Assembly (NCBI RefSeq): GCF_021155765.1
Contig: NC_060110.1
Coordinates: 15,398,001-15,462,000, forward strand
Direction of reading: 5' to 3'
Source of the DNA: Diprion similis
Lineage: Eukaryota > Arthropoda > Insecta > Hymenoptera > Diprionidae
Length of the DNA: 64,000 nt
The number at the start of each line of letters is the position of its first letter. Position 1 is the first letter of the stretch. Positions 1 to 12,055 of this stretch are shown here, piece by piece. The notes below the pieces were generated by a model. The model worked only from the letters and a program-made list of their open reading frames with translations, was not told the origin of the DNA and ran no database searches. The position numbers were made by a program, and so were the translations under genes.

Positions 1-1421
1 CGATGATACTCCTCATCGGATTTCCATCGCTCTCCATCACCAGGTCTTCAAGTTTACTGCAATATAAAACGGATTGTTATTCACAGATGGTAAAATTCGG
101 ATTACTGTGGAATCGGGAAGTTGGAAAGAAATGGTATAATAATGTATTGTGTGATTCGTGTGACTGCAAACTTGACACTCGTCGCAATTGGCAACTTTTT
201 ATTAATTGAACAAGTGAATAAATAGCGGTGGGGATTAGCGTGGCACTTTTGTTGGAAGCAACTTTACCATTTAATGGCAAACCGTCGAAGAAAATGAACG
301 AAACTCTTTCCAACAGACGAAAGTAAAACAATTGTGGTGATGCATGCACGAACCTATATTCACAACAGCCAAATGGTATTGGCCGGTTTTGTCCCGCTAA
401 TCTGCTACATACGTAAAGCCCTTCTTTTCATGCAAATTTGATAAAAAAAAATAGAAAATTTTTTACTTAGCACTTTACTATACCCTCCGTTAGGAAATTG
501 GTAATCTATCATCTCTTCGTAAATGGTACTTCGTTGTAGATCGATGACCTGCTGAATTTCACTTAACGTAGAATTTGAATCTTCGGCTTCCTCGATTTCA
601 TCCGTCTTCTGTAATGAAGCGAAATTACATGTATCTTAGGGATTCAACAAAGAAAGAATTTGTCAAATACTTGAGCAAGCGGCTTTCAATTTATCAGTGA
701 GAAATACATACACCCATGAAAACTCGATTCTGAACGGAACTATATTTCTCGACACTCTCATTTAGGGTTCTTGCATATTATTAGGTAACTGACCGGGTAA
801 TTTCATTCGTTTTTTCAATGGAAGATCGTATTCGATTTCGTACTATTTATTCTATTTGCTCGTCACACGAATATTTTACTTCGCTGTAAAAGTATATCAA
901 TTATGTACGTTTCATACTATACTCGAATTCAGATTATCGTATCAAAAATATTATACGTCATAACATATTTTCAAACTTTCCAAGTCATCCTGTATACGTG
1001 AAAGAACTCCCCGTTATTTTTAAATGGGAAATAGCTATCAATAATGTATCCTACTAAATAATTTTCACACACTATATCGATCGTGAGACAAGTATAAAAA
1101 GTCTGTTTCTCGGACATTACTAGTAATGTCAATATTCACAGATTTGTTCACAGATGCACGAACTCAATACGGCTTTTTGTGAACGTGCGTGGAGCGAGAT
1201 TACTATGAACGAAAATGTTTCGCCTACGTATGGTTTTGAATAAATACAAAATAATCTGTTGTCATTTAACTTAAAAAACTTACCTCCCAGAATTTTACCG
1301 CTTCTACTAACCCTTCTATTCGGGTTCTCACTGGGCTACCGTACAGTTGGTCGTAAAGAACAATTACAAAGCATAGAGATCCGAAGCCGATTAGCCCATA
1401 ACAGATCGCCCGGTAAACCAT
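1..1421 (-). CDS. Carbohydrate sulfotransferase-like, copy A (5' part only, apparent frameshift)
   Basis: Leftmost member of a five-copy array; the window cuts it inside exon 3. Exons read on the minus strand: 1421-1284 (46 codons, start ATG at 1421-1419), 608-467 and 56-1. Exon 1 encodes a short cytoplasmic end and a hydrophobic signal anchor (GLIGFGSLCFVIVLYD) expected to hold a type II protein in the Golgi. Exon 2 encodes the stem and exon 3 opens the catalytic domain (KLEDLV). Exon 2 is 142 nt, whereas the equivalent exon is 143 nt in copies B, C and E and 146 nt in D. The missing base is in an A run just before the donor. Joining to exon 3 then gives a stop six codons into it. Either the copy is dying or the base is a sequencing error. 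A 591-bp TTAA-flanked element sits one base upstream of the ATG. Closest relative is copy C. Confidence 0.7.
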
Positions 1422-1426
1422 CTTAA

Positions 1427-2017
1427 GGCCCCGCTGACCTGGCATGTCATATATATATTTCGTGACGTCAGAAGCGGGGAAATTTGGTGAAAACGCCTAT
1501 ACGAATCCTGCGATAACGAGAGTATGAATATTACTCGGAAATATTTTAAATCGTAGCTTGAATAATAGTGTACGTGTGAATCTCAGTCACTGCTCAGGCA
1601 AATCGCTGATAATGTTTATAATAAAGAATGATGAAGTGAATAAAATCACGCGACAACAAACATGGCCGATCGGAGCTACCGCATGTTGAATATTCACTGA
1701 TTGCACTGTTCCACAATTTCTTTCACCCTCGCCAGGGAGATTCACACGTACAAAAGCACACACGTTATCCGGGAAAATTTATACTATTAGTTATTTCTTT
1801 GTAAACATGGCTCGATTCGTATACGCGTTTTTCATGTGACAGCAGCCCGTTTATGGTCCACTAGAAGTATGTTCCGATCTGTAACTGACATCATTGGTTG
1901 GATCTAACAGAACAAGCCAATGAAATCAGCGGCCTTAGTTCACCGTTCAACGTTCAGAGGCGCTGCACGTATTTATGACGTCACGATTTGATATTTTCAA
2001 GTCACTTCAGCGGCACC
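1427..2017. mobile_element. TTAA-flanked non-autonomous DNA element (piggyBac-like MITE)
   Basis: A 591-bp segment is bounded by TTAA at 1423-1426 and 2018-2021. Its ends are an imperfect inverted repeat of about 45 bp: the left end begins GGCCCCGCTGA and the reverse complement of the right end begins GGTGCCGCTGA, and both reach a shared CGTGACGTCA block. Copy C has the uninterrupted site: one TTAA at 14,608-14,611, directly followed by sequence matching the right flank of this element. Exact TTAA target duplication is the signature of piggyBac transposition. No transposase reading frame is present, so it would be a non-autonomous derivative. It lies in the 5' leader of copy A. Confidence 0.75.
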
Positions 2018-2025
2018 TTAACGTC

Positions 2026-2695
2026 CACACAGTAAACTCACTCGTAAGCCGTCGGTAAACTACATACGGCAAATCAGAGAATCTGGTACAAAGATCTAAT
2101 GAAAAAGGGTTAAAAAACGAGCAATTAGTAACAAGGAGTTCCTATATTTTTTATGCTGATTTGTTCAGCAATTTCAAATTCACCACACTCATATCACAAG
2201 TAATTATTTAACGCACACGAAATGGCAACAAAGGTGTGACGATCTTGAGTTCGTTGATTCGCTTCTACAGTACGTGAATAACCAAAAAGTCTAGAGATAG
2301 GATTGAATAAATGTGGGTATGATTAGAATATGAGTTTAATGTTTATTGTGAGATGATTGGTTGGTAAGACGAATGCGAAGTTTACAGTTTAAAAGCTAGA
2401 TGAAAAGTGACTTAGAAGGAGCAGAACGAAGCCTGAGTGAGTGCAGAAAGTAGAGTGCTGGCTGAGGGTTCTGGAAATGAGAGGAGATAGTCAGCCGTGT
2501 ATAAGAAGTGCGAGATAAATTGTTTAGCATATTCAAACGAAAATTCAAACCAGATAAAAACGAAGACGAAGTACAAGTGCAAAGTAAGACTGAGCAGTGA
2601 GTACACAACCTATAAATGCTCGATATTTATGTATATGTAGAATTGTCTGTACGCTACAGTCATTCGTAAGGATCTTGAAAATTACGTTATTATTA
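2026..2695. repeat. Duplicated upstream segment, paralogous to 14620-15255
   Basis: This stretch matches the region upstream of copy C over roughly 650 bp with scattered substitutions and indels. Shared landmarks include CTCACTCGTAAGCC, TTTGTTCAGCAATTTC, ATGAGAGGAGATAGTCAG and a final ACGTTATTATT. Copies A and C therefore duplicated as a block that included their 5' flanks, presumably with promoter elements. No open reading frame in it looks coding. Confidence 0.7.
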
Positions 2696-4066
2696 TTATT
2701 AATCTATAGTTTTGGGTCCATACAATATGACCCATACATATTTCAACTAAATTCGTGACTTTACCCAAGAAATAATAAATACCTTACCTCGAAACAGAAG
2801 AAAAGAAGAGAAAGGACCGCCGTAAAATAGGACTTTGCGAACCAAGTGAGGGTTGTGCCCCTCGGGACCATCGAAGTCACTCCGAGGAACACACAATCCT
2901 CACGAGGCCGTAAAATCTTACCACCGAGATGCAATCAAGATTTCTTTATCGAGTAAACGTAAAGTATACCTCGCCACTTCGGTAGTGTTTACCGCCGTGT
3001 AGTTGAACTTGAGGCTTGCGGACAAGTGCGCGGTAAAGAACGTCTTTATGACCGGAAAACACGACCGAAAAGCCGTATCGTAAGAAGAAGCAGTAACTGA
3101 ACAAAATAGTAAAAGAATATTGTAACGAGACTAAAACACATGCGAGGCGTGACGTGGCTGGCGATAAAATAGGTCGAGACGATGGAGGCGATCTTACAGT
3201 AATTGATATTAGACCATGGAGGATGGGTCAAGCATTCGTTGGTAGGGGTGCTACTCAGTAATGAGATAAGGATAACAGAGTGACCCTTCAGGAACTGACG
3301 AGATAATGCTTAAAGGAATGCGCCCAAACTGGAACCTACTTTAAAATGTTCTTGGCCGGTATTCCTCTTGCTGCAATATAAGATTCACTATTATTGTCAG
3401 TGAGAAACAGTAGACGAATTTCAAATAGAGAGAAAAATTCATATCCAATGTATGAAAATCAGTGGGGAAATATCATACTCGGTATTACAGTCGACTGTAA
3501 AAAAGTATAGTTTCTGCAAGGGAGAGGAGGGAGAATTGCTTTTGAATTATTTGGAGCTGATTTGGGGACTGAATGATAAAAAATTCGTGTAACCATTATT
3601 TTTATTTTTTACAAATAATGGTGATTACAAGATCTCTGGTTATCACGTTAATTATAAATTACTGTGGCTATCAATCTCTTCATGAATTATACAAGAACAA
3701 TTATGCAGAATAATCTTTTTGAATCGAGCAGAATTAATTTTATCAGTCATTTTAGGTTCCATTCAACGTAGAAATATATAAATTAAAATTACGTAGCACA
3801 GATTTACAATAAATTAAATACTTAAGACTCTAAAGAATACTGGTAGGTAGTATTTTATAACATATCGACAATATATGGTCTTCAGTATCAACATGATATG
3901 TGATAAATAAACATCAGTAATCGAACTCAACGATACGAAAAGAATTCGGTAACGCTTGTAACGAAAAATTCGGTGAAACATGAAGCGCCCAATTTTACGG
4001 AATTCCGATAGTGAATTGAAAGTAAAACGCTATTCATAATTCTTGCGTAATTTAACTTCTGTCTAT
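2696..4066. other. Intergenic, no gene recognised
   Basis: No supported gene. The part from about 2,780 to 3,330 is noticeably richer in G and C than its surroundings and contains a short open stretch around 3,130-3,260 that I do not recognise. It may be an old transposon fragment, but no terminal repeats were found. Confidence 0.4.
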
Positions 4067-6765
4067 ACCGGGACCATCTCTAGAAACTAAACAGGAACTG
4101 CGCATGCGCCAAATGATTCAATTTCATTGGTCAGCGAAATTGCCCCGCGGAGTAATTTTCGTCAGCTAACCAAGGCGACCAACGTACACGAAATGTGACA
4201 AGGCTCTGAATATCTCGAGCGTAAAGTAGCGTATTGAGGTTATGTTGATATTTATTCCTACTTATCGTGAATTTTCTACGAAAAGTGTCATTCAGCAATA
4301 CCGTAGTTGATATTAGAAGATATTTAATCGACACAATAAAGACGTCAATGGAGAAACAAATATCAAAAGCTACAGAAATTGGATCAGTTATTTATTGAAA
4401 GAAGAAATCTGAAATTAAATGTGGAACGTCATCAACGAGTGGGAGTCTAGACAAACTGAGGCAGGTAAGTAAAAATATTGTTTATTTCAAACAGATTCTT
4501 TATTTACATAAAATTACAAATAAATGGATTGTTGAAACCCAGTAGAAGGTTGCTCCAGAGTAGATTTGTTACAGTGCAGTGCTCCGGAAGCCAGTAATCA
4601 GTGCCAATGAACATGAAATATTAAAATAAAATCAGTAACAAGGAATAAAAGAAATAGTGTATCTTGAAACACAAAGCTTAGGAGTGCAAAAAGTAGCAAT
4701 TCGTTTTTCTGTCGCAATTTATTGAAAATTAGTGGTATTCAAAACAATTGGAAGCTCTTGTCTGATGATAATATCTTTTAATATTTTCAGGTGGGAAACA
4801 AACATCATCGAAGCGAGACTAAAGTTGTCAGGCGTTGAAGCGTGTAAGTAAATTTCTGATACTATGATATTTGCATATTACAATATTTTCACATGTATTC
4901 AATGATAAAATTCGTTTGTTCTGACAGACTTGAAGTTTCAAGTTTGGATAATAGGATGAAAATCATACCTTACCTGATGGTCAAAACGTTTTGGTGGCTA
5001 GGACCCTAGTTTCTCGATTGGTGCCACCGTTCCAACCATCGAACCTGGTTGTTCCGTTGTTCCATTAGACAACAGGTATCCGAAGGAATTTCTTCTGGTC
5101 ATCGCCACCTTCTGAACATCAGTCGTGGCAAAATTGAAGAGCACGACACACTACAGATCATGGTGTTTGAATATTCCATCATTTTAGATCTATCGAGCCA
5201 ATAGTAAAAAGTTTGTTATTCAACAATTGCTGCTAACTAATTTTACAGAGCAATCATTCCGTGCACCATTGTAATCCAAGCAGTATTATTGGCCCGCATT
5301 ATTTTTCAAATGTTATTTTCGGCAGTTTTGATATTTTATTTTTCACTCTCTTGGTATTCAATTCAGATGAATAGTGTTTCAAGTGTTAAATCAGATTCCA
5401 AGGATGAATTTTGATGTGTAAACTGAACCAATCTCAATCTAAAAATGTCGGATAACTTCAGTTGAAAATGTCTTTAAAATCAATATTAATCGACAGTATC
5501 ATCTGACTAGCTAGTTGCAGCTATCATCCGTGCTTGAGCCTCGTTCAACCCCAGCAAGGTCTAAGGAATGCATTCACTTACTAGTACACATTACAAATGA
5601 TCACTTTGTCTACAATAGGACTTACTTGCTGGCTAACTTTTTTATGATGAATCTTTATCAGGGAGTCATCCGGTAACTTATTGAAAGCTTGAAACCAGAT
5701 TCAATTTTATACTCTTACAATGGTCCTTCATTGAAACTGAGAGTTTGTGAATCTCCATTTATTACAATTAATTCTGCATCCCATGTTAACACTGTTCGAA
5801 ACAAAAAATCTCATCCTAAGATTGGAAATGGAATCTGCAATGCAAAAGTTATCTAGTGGCACAAGTTAAAAACAAAGAACCTTATAACGGTTTCTGCGAC
5901 AGAGGGATTCCTTCCGGATATTCATGTTACTGGATGATGTTCGGAGCACTATGAACAAGATATTGTATTGGATTTAGGTTTAAGTAAATATTTTCATGGA
6001 CTTCAGTGAAAATTAGATATTCATTTGTTTCAAAGGAACAAGGGGTACAATGTTGAATCCGATAAGTCAATATTTTCATATGAATGTTCTGAACATTACT
6101 CTAAAACATGATTATCCTTAAAGTTAATTACTGAGGCACATTTTGAAAATGTTGATTTTTAACTTGTGTCACAGAATGTTTCTGAGTTTTACTCTTCGGA
6201 TTAGATTTCTTTAGATTAGATTTGAAATTGAAAGAAACCGTAAGATCTACAACTTCCTTTTCCAACCAACAAAAGTGGCCGATGATCTCTGCATGTGTCA
6301 TGAATTGAATGGGAAGAGAAGACATCAGCTAACAGCAGAGATGCTATTATTTTGGCTGTATTTTCTGTTGAAAGAAAAAAATTTCATTGTTATTCTTAAT
6401 GTATGAAGTAATGAAAATGATTTTTGTCAATGAAATTGTCCCCACCTACCTGCTTCGTTTCTTCCAAGCACCCAACATTTGAACAGATTTCTTGTTTCAA
6501 TCGAATAGGACGAATTTTCAAAGAGCATCAGCATTAAATTCCGACCGTTCTTTGAACAATCAATTTTCAATAACAAATGCTTCCCAAGCCTTTCCGAGTG
6601 ACTATCTCAATAACTTGAGATTCTAACCTCAAAAATGCATGTGAACTACATCGCCGACAGAAACAGAGTTTGACAGCAGGGTCTCGGGGTGGCCAGACTG
6701 CACGGACGGCGGATTTACATTCGCGCATGCGCAGATCCTGTTTAGTTTCTAGAGATGGTCCCGGT
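4067..6765. mobile_element. DNA transposon relic with 43-bp terminal inverted repeats
   Basis: The segment starts at 4067 with ACCGGGACCATCTCTAGAAA and ends at 6765 with its reverse complement. The inverted repeats cover 4067-4109 and 6723-6765 with about one mismatch and end in a GCGCATGCGC palindrome. A TA dinucleotide occurs at each outer boundary, which could be a TA target duplication as in Tc1/mariner elements. The 2.6-kb interior has possible splice donors (near 4,465 and 4,841) but only short, interrupted reading frames, the longest being about 65 codons. I read it as a decayed or non-autonomous copy. Superfamily assignment is uncertain. Confidence 0.7.
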
Positions 6766-6954
6766 ATGTACACAGCATGTGAATTTCCAAATCATGCTTG
6801 TAAATACCTAAGCAATATATGAAATACGAATTAATTCATTTGACCTTTGGAAAATTGCTAAACCTGTAACTGTTGGTTGAGATGTATATTAAACTTGAAA
6901 TAACATTAATATATCGTTAAATTTAACGAGGTATTAATACTTCCGCGTAGTATA

Positions 6955-9900
6955 TTATAATTGTATTGTATAATCTGTTACTGGATTGAATTCTTTTTGA
7001 TGAGAAACGTTCAATGCTGGTACGTAACCCCAATGTCTCATTGCAACAAGGCAATTTCGTTGAATTTCTTCAACTTCTTCAAATTGTAAATCTGTTCTCC
7101 AGTGAAAGGGAGCAGTCTTTGAATTTCGATATGTACTGTACGCATTACCAACGTCACTTTGCGTGTGAGTATCTAGATACTTTTTAACTTTCGGATGAAA
7201 ATCCAGTCCATAAAATTGGAAAAGTTCTTCCACATGTTTATACGGCTCTGCAGTCAGATCTTCATATCGTAACACTCTGTAATGATAACATTATCGTTAT
7301 TTCAATGGTGTGTAGGGCTTTTCCAGTGAAATTCGTCGAACAGTGCTCCATCTATATGTTCCGAAGGTTTACCATCATTTAATAATAAATAATTATTATA
7401 AATTCACGCGTAACTTTTAAAATACTGTAATGAACTAGTCATCTCTTCAATTTTTCCTATTCTGCTCTATATTTGTCATTCCCATAATTCAACTAATCTG
7501 AATGCTTTGAGAGAAAAATATTTTTTTTAAAGAAGCTCTGATTGTGATGAAATTTATTAAAAAATATGAGAAAAGAGATTTACGTCATTTAAGCGATAAT
7601 TACTCCGAATTTCTCTACTCATTGAACAGAGATAATTTGAAAAATTTGCTTACCTAAATGTAGAGGGATATTTCTTTTTCAGTTCCACTGCAGCGTTATA
7701 ATCTGATATCAAGTCCGCGCAAAGTAAACCTGCATCTGAACAGTCCGGACTTGTCTCGCAAAAAGAAGTATGTTTTCTCGACTGAAGTGTTCCACGGGGA
7801 TCCCTTATCAACAGTATCAATCTCACAGCCAATCTGGAAACCAATTGTCCGTGGAAGTGGGAGGAAAAATATCTCAAAAGATTGTAAAATAATTCGTAGT
7901 GTTTTACGGCGTTATTCGGCTTCAAAGTGACAGATCATCACTAAACGTCTCTTTATTTCTCGAATCGCAAGTGAGCGTGATGGCTAATACGTGTCTGACT
8001 GATTATTTTACTTACTTTTTGTCGGCAAGAAGCTCTTGTGCAACACGTAACCTCAGGCGGACAAGCTTCATTGATTGGAATGGAAAAAGTTTGCACATTC
8101 CGGTAAGAAATCTGTCATCATAGCAGATGCTCTGGTGAGCTTGGCATTGCGTCCACAGAGGCGGATTAAGTCTGAAAATCCAAGTTTGATTCTTCACATA
8201 TTCTACATAGTGATCTGGAAAATATGATTAGTTATAATATCATTTCAATGCATATTATACATCGACTTCGAAAGTACAAATATCGCAGCTAAAATTTACC
8301 CAAGCATCAGAGATACATGTATGTATAAATGCAAAATGTGTTGCTACATTTTTCGCGGAAGATTAAGGGAGTTATTAACTTTTTCACATTTCAGACATTA
8401 GAGAGATATTCAAAATGAAAGTAGCTAATGACTTGATTGACAAACGTGAGACTGTGGATTTAAAAAGATGTCTCACGTTTACTCAAAGTGCAAATAAAAT
8501 TACTAGTGGAACATGGTTTACCTAAGTCCGCATATTCGCAGTTCAGCAGCGCCTTGATATTTATCAAAGCTTGGCTGGCAAGTGGAGGGCCTCTGATTTG
8601 AACAATGTCAAAATCTGAAAGTGGCTCATAGTGATAAAAAAGCCCTGGATGCGCCGCAAGAATATCCCCAAGAAATGTACTCCCACTACGCCAGGTTGTT
8701 AAAATGATACTCCTGATCGGTTTTCCATCGTTCTCCATCAACAGGTCTTCAAGTTTACTAGAATATAACATAGATAGCGAGATTTTTTTTAGCAAATAGT
8801 AAAATTCAGAATGCTGTGGAATTGAGGAGTTAGAAAAAAATGCTATAAGAGTAATTGCTTTACTTGGCACTTATATTATGTCTTCTGTTAGGATATTTGT
8901 AATCTATCATCTCATCGTGAATGGTTCTTCGTTGTAGATGGAGGACTTGCTGTATTTCACTCAATGTAGCCAGTGAGTCATCGACTTCCCTGACTTCACC
9001 TGTATTCTGTAATTAAAAGAAAGTATACTTATGTGCATTGGCAGTTTAAAAAGGAAAAAATTCATCACGTGCGTGAGTTCGTGGTTTTCAATTTATTAGT
9101 CTATTATTATATATTATTAGATTTTTGAATCGACATATTTTCATATGCGCATATGCCCTTGAATTCCTATATTTCCTAAAATTGCAGCATATTCCGCCCT
9201 AAAAATGTTATATAATTTCGTCAATTTCGAAAAAATCTGAAAACCGCGTCGCGAATGAATTTAACGCGATTGTGAGTGCAAGCTGAAAATTCGGAACGTT
9301 CGCGTTCGTCTAAACGAATTATATCGCGCCAATTTTTATAAATTTTCGGGAGTATCGCCGGCGAATAGTTGATTTCCCGTTCATTGTCAGATTTTATCGA
9401 ATTAAGTCAAGTGATTTCTTCGAAATTCAAAAGCCGGGGCAGATTATTTTATTTCCACTAAATCCATTAGACGGTTAAAAAAATTTATCTATCCGTCTAC
9501 TCATACTCATAATTATAGTTGAACGCTGGGTGCCGAGACGAATGCAAACTGTCTTGAACTTGTAAAAAATAAAGATGTGTAGAATTTTAAAATCAGTCTA
9601 CATCCGCAAAACATAGACAAGTTACACGTATACGTATATTATACGTAATCTAATTGCTGATAGTTATCGGGAAAGTAGATACAGATTATATGTGGCCCTG
9701 TTCAAACTAGAGTTTGACTTACTTAAATTGGTCAAATTAATTCCTTAATATGAATTGTGATGGTGAATTTTGGAAAACTTGGTAAACCGGCTGATTGGTA
9801 CGTAATTAAACTCACCTGCCAGAACCCCCCCGTTCCTGATAACCGTTGCATTTCATCTCCCATTGTCTCTGGGCTTCCGTATCTTTGATCGAAGAATAAT

Positions 9901-9959
9901 AACACAAAACACAACGATCCAAGACCGGCAAACCCATAAAAGCGCACCCGCTTAGACAT
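6955..9959 (-). CDS. Carbohydrate sulfotransferase-like, copy B
   Basis: Complete six-exon gene on the minus strand: 9959-9816, 9006-8864, 8757-8522, 8214-8016, 7833-7654 and 7276-6955; 407 aa. Residues about 10-23 form a hydrophobic signal anchor, giving a type II Golgi topology. The catalytic domain starts near residue 96. The 5'-phosphosulfate-binding loop is TTWRSGSTF (about 116-124), followed by HPGLFYHYEPL. The 3'-phosphate-binding loop is RDPRG...QSR (about 251-260). The last exon has RYEDL and an FHWR motif typical of the CHST1-7 family, which moves sulfate from PAPS to the 6-OH of GlcNAc, Gal or GalNAc. The acceptor sugar cannot be read from sequence. All splice sites are GT-AG with matching phases. 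The start was chosen because MSK plus the leader before it is shared with copies D and E. Confidence 0.9.
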
Positions 9960-12055
9960 CGCGATACCGGAACAGTAAATTTGTTTTTGAAAATTGTACG
10001 AAAATTACACGTGGAAGATTGGTAAAACTGAAACAAAAATTGAACACCAAAGAGGACCATATCATAACATAATCTGTAACAATGAGTAACGATATTTTTC
10101 ACGTTGGTATGTTTAATAATTCCGAATTTTCCGTACCTGTGTGGCCTAGAAATAATTCAAATACCAACGAATTATTAATGATTCATCAGCAGATTGCGGA
10201 AATTATTTTATCGAAACACAGGTGCAGATCGATGAAAAAGTACCACTAAGCCATTGCAATGGATTTTTTATTTCCATTGACTTAATCACACGTTATAGCG
10301 AGAAACTATTAAAATAGCAGATTTAAGCTTCCGCGAAAACGATTGCTTCTAATATTATTTCTCCGAAGCTTATATAACTTATTAATCACTCGGGAGAACA
10401 AGAGGGGCACGTTATTTTTAAATCGCAATCGGATAGGTCAAATCCTTTATTGGTGGGGGACTAATTTCAATCGGACTTCCGGCTGCGACATATTTTTCAC
10501 GTTACCTTCTTATCTGATTTTAGTTTCGAGAGTGATCGTCATATTACAACTTTCAAGTACCTACTTGTATTTCATCTGTCTGCATTTGATGACTTTACTG
10601 TTACTATTCAGCTGCGAACATTATTCACTATAAAATTATGCGGCGCACTTGTTAAACCAAACTTTTGTATAATCGGATTTAAACATATTCACAATGGCTT
10701 CTCGACATAAGTGAAAATTGAATGGAAAAAATATCGTAGATCAATTATTGTGAAGGATTTTTTTGCTCAAACGATTTTTTCTCCGGTTTATCGGTGTGAA
10801 ATTATTAAGTAACAAACTAAAGTTCATCGCGTGATAATTTTTTACAGTCATGACAGCTGATTTTGTGTGAATCGTATCATGTATAAGTGATGAAGACGAA
10901 CTCAAAGTGCACGAAACTTCAGCTATTCGTCATTTTTGTACCGAGAGTTCCCACGTGTGTACCGTTTTTATCGGTATAATTCAGATCAATTATGATTTTA
11001 ATGATATCATTGACAAGTTCCGCAGCCAGGCAGCGAGGTGACAGACGAAAACCTTATAATACGTCTACACCGGCTCACGTGAACGCGAGATAAGATTACC
11101 GCTGAGAAAAAGTAAAGATATATATCATATGCACGATAAATTTGGAAAGTCGACAAAATCATGATCATTTAATTTATTGAAGAGAAAATCAGCGTTCAAA
11201 GGCAGGCTTGTAAATGATTGATATAAATGTCTCCTGGAAATTATTTCCACATATGGTTTTTTACGGTTATCAATCATCGAGTATATATACAAACATATTC
11301 CAAAGTATAAGTGTAGTGGTGAAGTTTACTAAGGTTATGAAGGTGGCTCTATCAGCTCGACGATCTCTCAAAATTCAACCGTTCGACTTATATGCATACC
11401 CACTTACCACTTTGCAGGTGGAATAAGATACGGCTCGTTATCATGTAGATTTTGCCTCTTAATTGTCCGACGTAAAAGAAAGTTAAAATCACCAGCCCAC
11501 AATTGAAAGTGACGAGCAATGAAAGAATCACTTATGTGAAAATAAAACTAGAGAACACCAGTGAAGGGGTGTGTACACAATTGATTGCAACGCTGAAGTA
11601 TTTCGCACGTCGTTTTCCCTATCGCGAATTGGCGCTGTTGCGCAATCCCGCACGTGGATAATAAAGTAGACAGCTGAATTCAAAATTTATCATAAGATAG
11701 ACGAAATTAAGAAAGAACAAGTATAAACATATAAAATAAAACAAAAAAATCCATACATAATTTCAAAATTGAAAGTCCAAATATAATATCACGATTTCGT
11801 AGAAATCATGCCGTTTCTTTATTTTTGCGTTCAATGAAAATGTGTTGGAGTGCTTTTATTCAAAATTGCATGTAAGAATGGAGCTGTTATATCCTTTTTT
11901 ACATTTGAGGTACTTGAACTTGGCAAATTCGAGATATATACGTTAGCGTCGAAATCGACTAAACCCCCCCTTAATTTGTAATATAAGTCTCATTCGATCT
12001 GTAGATTCGACTTGCAATAACATTCTGATATCGTTACAGTCTCCGCTACAACATT
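9960..12055. other. Intergenic between copies C and B
   Basis: Holds the 5' flank of copy B; the first 30 bases upstream of its ATG match the leaders of copies D and E. It also holds the 3' flank of copy C. The part from about 11,840 to 12,055 is homologous to the 3' flank of copy D (15,391-15,534 and 16,036-16,087). The 96-codon open stretch at 10,343-10,633 has no coding character I can recognise. Confidence 0.5.
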
